Shown here piece after piece: positions 24,038 through 33,850 of a stretch of 64,000 nt of DNA (position 1 is its first letter; every line of letters starts with the position of its first letter). The notes below the pieces were generated by a model. It worked only from the letters and a program-made list of their open reading frames with translations, searched no databases and had not been told where the DNA came from. Both the position numbers and the translations under genes were made by a program. Source of the stretch: Hybos culiciformis (Eukaryota > Arthropoda > Insecta > Diptera > Hybotidae); the NCBI GenBank assembly GCA_964007475.1, contig OZ023273.1, forward strand, positions 3,944,176-4,008,175, given 5' to 3'.

Positions 24038-25771
24038 TTTTGATGCACGTTTACTTTTCGTTATTGATTAATTTATTGAAAAAAAATTATATATTTTTAA
24101 TAAATCTATTTTGCTTTAACCGTAACTTATTTTCCTTCGTTTGATAGAGTTTTAGTTAATTTTTTTGTATTTATATTAATTTTAATTTTCTCACAAATGA
24201 AAAATATTTACGTATTATTAAAACATTTTATATATTTTATTTTACAATAAAATAACAAGTTTTATTTTGAAAATAAAAAATATAATAGAATTAATTTTAT
24301 TTAATTTTTTATTTACTTAAATTTTCATTATCATTTTTACATTATTACATTTTATTCAAAAAGTCATTAAATTTGTTTCGAATTTTATTTTAAACCAAGT
24401 TAATGTGTCCAACCCACATATCATATATGTACCTCATTGTATGTTTTCAAAAAACTTTGATTTTCTTTGGTTTCCATACAAAAACATATAAATAATCATT
24501 ATATAAATAACTATAATAACTATAAGTTCTTTTCTTAAATTGTAGTCTCTAAAATAGAATATCATACATATCGAATAGCTGTAAAGGAAATCAAACTCGT
24601 TCATCGTATAATAGTAATAATTTTATAAAAATTAATTGAATTGAATTCAATTAAATGAAATTTTATAATTATCTAAACTAGTAAATTTAATTGATTTATA
24701 TGAAATTCAAGTTAATAGACTTTAATTTTGCGGTGGTTAAAGGTTTTGGTTTTTTTTATGGAGCTTATAATTCAGATACGGTTGTGTAGTTGCCATTTGT
24801 TACATTTACAATTGGCTAGAAATCTGATTTTTTGTGTATACATAATGTTCAATTTTTATCAAAAACCTAACTATATTCATTTAAAATTTTCTATTCACTT
24901 CCATTCTTATACTTTCATTTTCATAAAAGCTAACGGATGATATTCTCCAAACCCGAACTTCGGAGTTAAAAGCTCACAAGCGGCCAAGAGTCGAAATTAT
25001 TTTTAAATAAAACTTGCAGGTATATAATTTAAAATCTTTTCAAAGTTTTAATGGATTCTGAGGAAAATAAGTATGTGGTTCTATGCTCAGCGTTTTATGC
25101 AAACTTTTTTAACTATGTCATCTCATTTGTGAAGTTAGGTAAACTTTATTTTAATTTGTATTCTTTTGCAGTCTTAGGTAGACTCGAAGAAAACCATATA
25201 ATTGTCTTATTATTACAGTTTAAATTTGAATTTCGCCGATAATTTATCTCAGTATCAGGGTTCAATAGAACAAAATAATACTTAAAAATATTCAATCCAA
25301 TACGACTTAACTCTTATTTCTTCAATTTTAATTTCATTATAGTTTTAATTGGTGTGATTTTTCTCCATTTTGAATTCTTGAATATTAAAAAAAATAGTCC
25401 TGGCCCTGGGGATTAGAATGCATGCTTTTTAGTATATTTTATAAAAATATTTATTTAGCCAACAACGTAATTGATATATTATAATTATTATTATTCATAA
25501 AATACCCAGAGAATTATAATTAGAACAAATTTAATTGAAAATAATAATTACATTTAAAGTCAAATTGTCCAAGTCTAACATTGCAACATTCGTTCGTTAG
25601 AGATGAAATTTTATCGATTATCAAACAAATGAAATTTCTGTTTCTTGGTAAATAAAAAACAGCGTGGGTTATTTACATGTTTTATCTCAAAATTAATTTT
25701 CATTTAAACAAAATTTTTCTTTGTTTTTGTTCACAAACATTTTTATTTATTTACTTTTAATCTACTTATAT
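24038..25771. other. A-B intergenic region
   Basis: The first ~150 bases match the region upstream of B (27.19-27.34 kb), so the A/B duplication includes the promoter. The remainder is AT-rich with no supported gene. Confidence 0.45.
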
Positions 25772-26112
25772 CAGCGGTCGGCAAACTTTTTTGGTCGTGG
25801 GTAAAATTCGCCTAAGATGAGATTTTTTTAAACTTATAGTGGGTCAGTGGCAATTTTATATGAAAGCAATTTAAAAAAAATAGTTAAATCAAAAGTTAAT
25901 TTATTTATTATCTAAGACTTACAAAAACAATTGCTGGGAAAACTTTCTATTTTATATGCAATTGTTGTAAACAAAAAATTTTTATATGCAATTGTTGTAA
26001 GCAAAAACTATATTCATTGATTTGGGAACTACTTCAAAATTTTGAAGCGGGTAACATGAAATGATGCTTTGGGTCACCCCGTGACCCACGGGTCATAGTT
26101 TGCCGACCGCTG
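25772..26112. mobile_element. hAT-type MITE (CAGCGGTCGGCAAACT ends)
   Basis: Terminal inverted repeats of 16 identical bases, CAGCGGTCGGCAAACT, are flanked by a perfect 8-bp target duplication ACTTATAT (25764-25771 and 26113-26120). The element is 341 bp and non-coding. CAGnGGTCGGCAAACT-like ends are typical of widespread animal hAT MITEs. It sits in the 3' flank of gene B. Confidence 0.95.
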
Positions 26113-26214
26113 ACTTATATAATGTTAAATAATATAAATTAATTCTTACAAAATATTTCCAATCCTAATAAATAATTTTACTTAATTGCACCTTTTTTTC
26201 ATTTCCTTTCCCAA

Positions 26215-27185
26215 CTAACCATTTAGTAAATCACCTAACAATCCAGTACCTCCAGTACCAAGCAGTCCTCCGAGCAAACCCCCTGTTCCTGTTCCAGCGC
26301 CACCCGGACCTACAATTCCAGAGAGACCATTCAAAAGATTTTCTAATAATGACTGAATGCTTGAAATTCCACCCCCTGGTATGCCTAAACCACTCAAAAG
26401 ATTATTAAGTGCACTGCCCAATAATGATCTCAAAATTCCACCAACTGTTTGCAATACTTGAGTTATCGGTAAGCCATTCAACAAATTCCCCAATGTTGTA
26501 CCTAGCGAACACAATAGTGCGTCCAATGGCGGAATAATGCCTAATAGTAAATTTACTATCGATGTTACTAATTGATTAGCCACAGCAGGATTAGCAATTT
26601 GAAGAATACACGATAATAAATTAACTAAAAATCCTCTAGCGCAATTATTGTTAAGTAACTGAGCTACTGGTGTTAAAATTTGCTGTGTAATATTACAGCA
26701 TAATAAATTTTTAAGTGTTGTTCCAATCAGCGCGCAATTGTTTCCACCGGGAGGTAATGTGGGAGGTATTCCAGTGGGAGGATTTCCGTTACAGAAGCAT
26801 GGTGGGAAAGTTATTGGCGGCCAACTAAATTTTGTTGTTCTCGTTGTTGTTGGTGGTGTTGTGGTGGTTGTTGGTGGTGTTGTGGTGGTTGTTGGTAGTG
26901 TTGTTGTAGCCGTTGTGGGTGGTTGTGTCATTGGACAACTCGTTGTGGGTGGATAGGCCAACACAACCTGAAAAATTAAATTTAACATTTAAAGTTCTTG
27001 TTAAATTCACTCTAAGATCTGACTTCAAAAATAAAAAAAAAAAATTGTTTTTTAATAATTTTTGTGACGGGTTTATTTTCAGTTTCAGAACGTTTATTTT
27101 CAAATTATCATTCGCAGGATAAACTATTTTATGTTACCTCATATCCTATTTGAATTAAAATTAGAATTGCTAATGTAGGATTCAT
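26215..27185 (-). CDS. Paralogue B of the 8-Cys/Pro-rich secreted family (intact)
   Basis: Two exons: 27138-27185 (MNPTLAILILIQIGYE) and 26215-26967; phase-0 intron, donor GTAACA, acceptor TTTTTCAG; 266 residues. Order: signal peptide; Thr/Pro mucin-like spacer with repeated PPTTTTT, a likely O-glycosylation region; a CxC pair (PPCFCNG); core (CALIGTTLKNLLCC, NCARGFLVNLLSC, LLCSLGTTLGNLLNGLP, ITQVLQTVGGIL); and a Gly/Leu tail (GTGTGGLLGGLLGTGG). The core is hydrophobic and probably helical with six Cys; no known domain is recognised. Secretion and a structural or adhesive role are inference. This is the best template for the disrupted gene A. Confidence 0.82.
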
Positions 27186-30055
27186 TTTTTATGAACGTGT
27201 ATATTTTTCGTTATTGATTAATTTATTGAAAAAAAAATATATATTTTTTTAATAAGATTTATTTTGCTTTAACTTTTTCACTTATTCTCCTGCGTTTGAT
27301 AGAATTTTAGCTACATTTTTGATTTATATATTACTTTCAATTTTCCTACAAATTAAAAATATTTACATTTTAATTATATTTATTTTACATTAAGATAACA
27401 AGTTTTGTTTTGAAAATTAAAATATAATGAAATTATTTTTATATATTATTTTTATTTACTTTTAATTTTCATTATCATTTTTATATACATTTTATAAAAC
27501 AAAAGAGAATTTTGTTTGGTAAATAATAAAAATTCAATGTACATATTTATTTCGATTTTAGTCGAAATTTAATTTTGAATAAAGTTGATGTCATCGCTTG
27601 TTCCATGTGTCGTATTTATATTTATTTAATTAATTTTAATTTTATTTACGCGATCTTAGCAAATAATAATAAAAGTTCGAAGCTTCCAAATCAAAACATT
27701 AGGTTTTTTATGATTTACAAAATTCAAACTTGTATTTATATTAATTGCTATTGAGCAGAAAGAAAATTCCATTTACGTCGATTGAAGTTGTAGAAATAAT
27801 TACTCAAAAAATCTTCAATGTCATATCTTCTATCAAAAAAAAACTAAGAAAATTGTTTTTTTTTCCGAAAATATTTAAAAAAAATTATTGAGGTCGAAAT
27901 AATTTTTTCGTCTCGAAATTTAAAGAACAAATACTTACAAACAATTATAGTGATAAATTATCTTGATTAATTAAAGTGATCAGAAACGAAATAAGAAAAG
28001 TATTTTTTTTTGTGCGAATTGGTTTTTGATTTTTTCCACCTGTGTGGATTTCGATAAAAATGGTTGTATTCGAATTTTTGGTATATGACTAAATGTTATT
28101 TTGAAGGAATCCAACAAAATATGTTTAGCCCCTGCTTGTGACCAAGGTCTCTTAAAAATTAAAAATTTTAAATGGAAATGTTGAAAACGAGCCTACTAAA
28201 TGGGTTCATTTATGAAATAATGTTCTAATATGTTGAAAAATCGTTAAAAAAGGACATTGATTTTTTATACACTTAATATTATATAGATTTATAAATTCAC
28301 AACTTTTTCTATATTCCCACAAAATATAATTTTAAATTTATATTTATAAAAGAAAAATATATATATGACTTGACCAAGTTTCTTCTTTAAGAGAAATTTT
28401 TGTATATTAATTTTCAGTTAAATGGTAAGCGACAAAACTCGAATCTCGAGTGAAATACTTTATAGTTCATTTAGACATAAGAATTGAAAAAACATATTTA
28501 TCGTTTTTTTCAAATCCGACAGACCATTACTTAATAATAATTAATAAATATTTCTTTAAAATAGGAAAATTTTGATGTTCTTATTATTTAGAGTCCGTTC
28601 CGTAGAAAAAAAAATTTTCACAAATAGGATTTCTGTCTTTCATGCAAAGAAAAAACGGATAAAATAACTTTGACATGTGATTTGTTGAATTTGCTCAAAA
28701 AGAGCAGGAGGTCAAGTCAGGTGCTCACTTTACTAATTTAATATTTAATAATTTTAGTTGTATTTTGGTTATACAAATTTCATTTCATGTTCATTCTTTA
28801 TCGTCCTTTATTTGAATATTTCGAATTTTTTAAAAATATAACATATTTATGAAAAATAATAACGTTTGTAAGTTGAAGTGAGAAGTACTTTTATTAGAAA
28901 AAAAAAACTGATTTTATTTTTCATTTCGTTTTCTTATTATGTCCAGTTCATATTATAATAATTTCACCAACTACTTATTTGCTATACTGTTAAACTTTTA
29001 ATAAACACATTTTTGATTAAAAGTACTTTTATATTTTGTACAAATGCATATTATATTTAATAAAATGATAAAATAATTCAATTCAAATTATTTATTTAAC
29101 ATCCTGATTTACATTTCTTTTTATAATATAAAAGCTCTATAGTCTAAGTCTAAGAGATAAGAATAATTTTGATTCTCAACAGCTAATTAATTACTAATAT
29201 TTACAACTTGATCAGTGTTTTATTATCATAATCTATGTATCTAGGAGAAAAGGATATAAAACCCCTTTATGAACACATTTTTTTTGGTTTTTATATATAT
29301 TTTTTTTAATGATAAAATAATATATTTTTAATTGTAATTTTATGCTTTATTTAAATTTCATAATGATGTTTATTCTGTTCCATTTTACCTCACTTCTTTT
29401 TTTTTTCTTAAGTTTTAAATTTTTGAAAATCTTGTTGATTTTTCTCACTCCTAGGATTTTCTCACTCCTAGTATCGTACCATTTCAAAAGTACAAATCCT
29501 CAAAATTAGAATCACATCCCAGTTTTAGGTAAAACTTGGACCTGTGGAATCCATTCTTAATTAACATAATTTTTTTTTATTTTCATGCTTTTATTTTACT
29601 CTAGGAAAAAAACAAAAAGACATCAAATTATATGACTAAAATTTTTTTTTTTTACTTTTTTTTGTTATAAAAATCAAAACTAGGGATACTTTTGGAGAGA
29701 CATTACTAAGTTACAGAATTTGGCCTCTGAACTTATGCCATGAACATGAAACTTATGACATTAACATGAAAAAAGACCAATGTAGAATTATTTGACTTAT
29801 AGAAGTTTTTTAGTCTTTAAGACGGTTTTCCGACAACTATTTAATTCAAGTTTGCAAACATATAAATATATATTCGAGTTATTTCAAAAGCAAAATAACC
29901 TTTTTTTTTAAATATTTATTAATTTTTATTGAAATATAATATTTGAACATTATAATTTTATTTCCCAAACTTAAAGTAAAACATAAATAATTAATTAATA
30001 CCTTATTTCAACTTTAACAAAATTAAAATATTGATTTCCTATACAGCTCAAGATT
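27186..30055. other. B-C intergenic region with start of the C/D duplication unit
   Basis: AT-rich. From about 28776 it matches the sequence from about 32363 onwards, marking the left edge of a tandem segmental duplication. A block at about 29.45-29.57 kb (containing CCAGTTTTAGGTAAAA) recurs at about 36.30 and 39.72 kb, at the borders of the copied units. No gene. Confidence 0.5.
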
Positions 30056-30212
30056 AACCTAAAATACTTAATATAGAACCAAAGCCACCAGGAGTTCCAA
30101 TTGAAGGAGATCCTACAACTGTGACAGGGGGAGACCCTACAACGGTACCCCCTCCTATTATACTTAGTAATCCACCTAATATATTTTCTGCTGATCCAAC
30201 ACCAACAGGAGG

Positions 30213-31433
30213 TCAACCTATTATTATTGGAGGACTACCCACTACTGGTGGTGGGCCACCTAATAATCCACCTAATAAGGCTCCCAAATTAATTCCACCT
30301 GTGGAACCACCTCCAAGTAAACCACTTAATAAGGCTCCCAAATTAATTCCACCCGTTGAACCACCTCCAAGTAAACCACCAAGTAAACCTCCTACTCCTG
30401 TTCCACCTCCTGGTGGACCTAATATTCCGGAGAGCAAATTTAAAAGGTTTTGTAATAGACTCTGTATACCTGCGATACCTCCTCCTGGGAGTCCTAAACC
30501 TGCTAAGACATTATTAAGTAAATTCCCTAATAAAGGTTGTAAAATTCCACCCACAACTTGCAGCACTTGAGTTATAGGTAAGCCATTAAGTAAAACACCT
30601 AAAGTTGAACCTAAGGAGCATAGTAAATTGTCTAAAGGTGTTCTTATTCCGTTTACGAGATTAACGAGCGAATTAACTAGCTGATTCGCAGTGGTAGGAC
30701 TGGAAATTTGAAGTATACACGATAGTAAATTAACTAGAAATCCTCTAGCGCAATTATTGCCAAGTAATGATGCTATTGGAGTTAAAATTTGAGTTGCAAT
30801 GTTACAACATAGTAAACTTTGAAGTGTTGATCCAACTAACGCACATGTTCCTGGTGCTGATGTTGGTGGTGGTGACGTTGGCGGTGGTCCTCCAGTCGGT
30901 GGTGTTATTCCAATGCAAGGACATAATGAAGGTGGTGTTATGGGAGGGAATGTAAACGGTGGAAGGGTAAACGGAGGAAATGTAACAGGTGGAAAAACTG
31001 TAACAGGTGGAGCAACTGTCACAGGTGGAGCAACTGTCACAGGTGGAAGAACTGTCACAGATGGAGGAATTGTCACGGGTGGAGGGATTATCACTGGTGG
31101 AACGGTTATTGAACATGCTGGATTATTGACTATCTGAAAGGATTAAATATATTTTTGTCATAAGTATATTTATCAATATAGTTTATTTTTTTGATTTTAA
31201 AAGCTTGACTTTAGTTGAAGAGAATAGTCTCTATTGAGTCATTCGGCAAAAATAAGAAAATAAGAGTATATGCTTGAAATAGTACCAAAATACAATTTAA
31301 ATTTTTAATTATATTTTTAGTTCCTTGCCCAAATTTTGTAAACAAATATCGAGACTTTTAAAACTTTTCTTAATAAAAGATATATTACCTTTAGTCCAAG
31401 AATTCCAAGTAAAATCATAAATATTTTAACCAT
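30213..31433 (-). CDS. Paralogue C of the 8-Cys/Pro-rich secreted family, early stop in tail
   Basis: Two exons: 31389-31433 (MVKIFMILLGILGLK) and 30213-31133; phase-0 intron; 321 residues. Spacer built of PPVTV and PPFT repeats, a CxC pair (LCPCIG), core (CALVGSTLQSLLCC, NCARGFLVNLLSC, LLCSLGSTLGVLLNGLP), then Gly-rich repeats (GGGSTGGINLGALLSGLL twice). It ends at TGA (30213-30215) after GSPPIIIG. Paralogue E has TCA there. The same frame continues past the TGA with a family-like tail (VGVGSAENILGGLL to ILSILG) to a TAA at 30056-30058. The core is intact, so a slightly shortened protein or stop readthrough is plausible. A TATAAAAAGG box lies at 31494-31503. Confidence 0.78.
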
Positions 31434-31493
31434 TTTGAGTTTTAAAGTGCTAAATTTCTTTGACGAATTTGATAAACATTTTTTTGGAAAACA

Positions 31494-31503
31494 CCTTTTT
31501 ATA
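31494..31503 (-). promoter_or_regulatory. TATA box of paralogue C
   Basis: TATAAAAAGG on the minus strand, about 61-70 bases upstream of the ATG. It is conserved in position and sequence in D and E. Confidence 0.7.
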
Positions 31504-31866
31504 CTTAATTTTTTCGTTCTTCCTTATTGAGTAAAGATACATACAAATAAACACACTCCTCGAGCACAATAGCATATAATGATATAATGAGTTTTTGTTT
31601 TAAAACAAAGCTATGAAATTTTTTTTTTATTATAAATACATTTTAATTGTTTTAAAAAAGTATGATGCCAAAAATATTTTTCATTTATTCTGTTGAACAT
31701 TTACTTTTAATACATAGAAAAATAGTTTATACAACAGACTTCTATATGTTTTTTGCACACTTAATTTTTTTTTTTTAATAAGAAAAACCCCGAATGTACC
31801 CTAATCTAGGCATAAATAAATTTTAAATTAATTTTTTTTTAAATGTTGAATGAGAAGTTATATCAA

Positions 31867-32345
31867 TCAGGGTTCAGAAAAAAACATAGTTGTGAATCAT
31901 TATTAAATTTAATAGTTTTATAAGCGAGTCGCACTACAATGAAATAGCCACTTTTTAGGTGGCTATTTTAAATGTGTTCACACTTTTATATTTTGACGTT
32001 GAAAAAGAAAAAAAAAAATAAGTAAACAAACTAAAAATTTTAAAAATAAAATTTCAAAAGTTTGTTCCTAATTTTTTTATGAAATTTTTGTTGTTTATTT
32101 TTTTTTACACATTTCTTGTCACATAATTTTTTTTTTGACAAAAATAAACAGTTTGGGAATCTCCAAATAGAAATTTTTAGTTTATTTTTTCTCACAGAGC
32201 TTATTTGTTATTTGAACCCTGATTTTCTAGTGGCTTTTTGAAAAACCACTAGCTTTTTTATCTATTTTTTCTAAGGAAAAAGCCAGAAAACAGCCACAAC
32301 GATGATGGCTTTTTCAAAAAGCCATTAAAAAGCCGAAGTGTGACA
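31867..32345. repeat. Composite repeat region at the C/D duplication junction
   Basis: It contains hairpin-forming motifs (AATAGCCAC and GTGGCTATT at about 31946-31974; repeated AAAAGCCA-type words to 32340). Two possible inverted-end pairs are CAGGGTTCA (31868) with TGAACCCTG (32213-32221), and TAAGCGAGTCGCACT (31920) with AGTGTGACAGCCTTA (about 32336). The two pairs interleave rather than nest and neither has a clean target duplication, so the individual elements are unresolved. Confidence 0.45.
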
Positions 32346-32489
32346 GCCTTATTATACATATTTCAAATTTCATTTCATGATCATCCTTTATCGTCTTTTA
32401 TTTGAATATCTTGAATTTTTTTAAAATATAACATAATTTTTTTTTATATTCATGCTTTTATTTTACTATAGGAAATAAAACAAAAAGAC

Positions 32490-33208
32490 GGTGACATGAA
32501 ATAACGCCCAAGGTATTAACGCCCAAAACGCGTTATTTCCCTCCGTAGTGAGAAATAAAGCCCAAATTCCGTTTGGGCTTTATTTCTCACAGTGATGGGT
32601 AATAACGCCCAGGGGCGTTAATTCCTTTTTTCATTTTTTGTTTGTTAGAAAAGAAATAACACCCAAACCTCTTTTTTTTTATTTGGGTGTTATTTCGGCT
32701 ACATGACATAACCGCGAACGTCATAACCGCGAAATTTTTTTGTCATAACCGCGAAATAAAAAATAAAAGTGTCATAACCGCGATAAATGTCTTATATTTT
32801 ATTTTGTCATAACCGGGAAAAAATATGACAAAAAATTTAAAAAATTTCGTTTCGCGGTTATATTTTTTCCCGGTTATGACAAAAAAAATATAAGACATTT
32901 TTCGCGGTTATGACACTTTTATTTTTTATTTCGCGGTTATGACAAAAAATTTTCGCGGTTATGTCATGTAGCCACAAAAAACAGATGGTGCTGCAAATAA
33001 AAATAAAAATCCACTTATTTAAATTGAAACATTTTTTTAGGCCGTAATTCACTCTTTACTTTCATTTGGGTGTTAATTCCTCATATTTTCGGCTGTTATT
33101 TCCCATCACTGTTCACACTGTTCACACGCAATTTGGGCTTTATTTCCCACTACGGAGGGAAATAACGCTTTTTGGGCGTTAATACCTTGGGCGTTATTTC
33201 ATGTCACC
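32490..33208. mobile_element. Foldback element, AATAACGCCC copy
   Basis: Ends are GGTGACATGAAATAACGCCC and its reverse complement, flanked by a perfect 9-bp target duplication CAAAAAGAC (32481-32489 and 33209-33217). The paralogous sequence near gene C (about 29611-29619) has one uninterrupted CAAAAAGAC, the empty site. The interior is made of GAAATAACGCCC, GAAATAAAGCCC, GAAATAACACCC and complements. In its centre is a second palindromic block made of TCATAACCGCG words (32697-32973). No coding capacity. Confidence 0.92.
32697..32973. repeat. Inner palindromic block of TCATAACCGCG words
   Basis: Ends are GGCTACATGACATAACCGCG and its complement. The interior repeats GTCATAACCGCGAAA and the complement. 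It may be a separate element nested in the foldback at 32490-33208, but I see no target duplication of its own. Its end resembles the motif at 57020 (GTGGCCACAAGACATAACCGC). Confidence 0.65.
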
Positions 33209-33850
33209 CAAAAAGACATCAAATTATATACTCTGATTTTTTTTTTAAAACCATTTTTTTTTATAAAAATCAAAATTAGATACATTTTTTGGAGAGACAT
33301 TACTAAGTTACAGAATTTGGCCTCTGAACTTATGCCATGAACATGAAACTTATGACATGAACATGAAAAAAGACCAATGTAGAATTATTTGACTTATAAA
33401 AGTTTTTTAGTCTTTAAGACGGTTTTCCGACAACTTTTTAATTCAAGTTTGCAAACATATAAATATATATTCGAGTTATTTCAAAAGCAAAATAACCTTT
33501 TTTTTAAATATTTATTAATTTTTATTGGAATATAATATTTGAACATTATAATTTTATTTCCCAAACTTAAAGTAAAACATAAATAATTAAAATAATTAAT
33601 ACCTTATTTCAACTTTAACAAAATTAAAATTTTGATTTCCTATACAGCTCAAGATTAACCTAAAATACTTAAAATAGACCAGGAGTTCTAATTGAAGGAG
33701 ATCCTACAACTGTGATAGGGGGAGACCCTACAACGGTACCCTCTCCTATTATACTTGGTAATCCACCTAATATATTTTTTTCTGATCCAAGACCAACAGG
33801 AGGTGAACCTATTATTATTGGAGGAGTACCAGCTACTGGTGGTGGGCCAC

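Noticed and set aside
31868..32221. hAT element with CAGGGTTCA ends at the C/D junction
   Set aside because: The ends pair over nine bases but the flanking 8-mers differ, and the region interleaves with another possible element. Listed only as a composite repeat.
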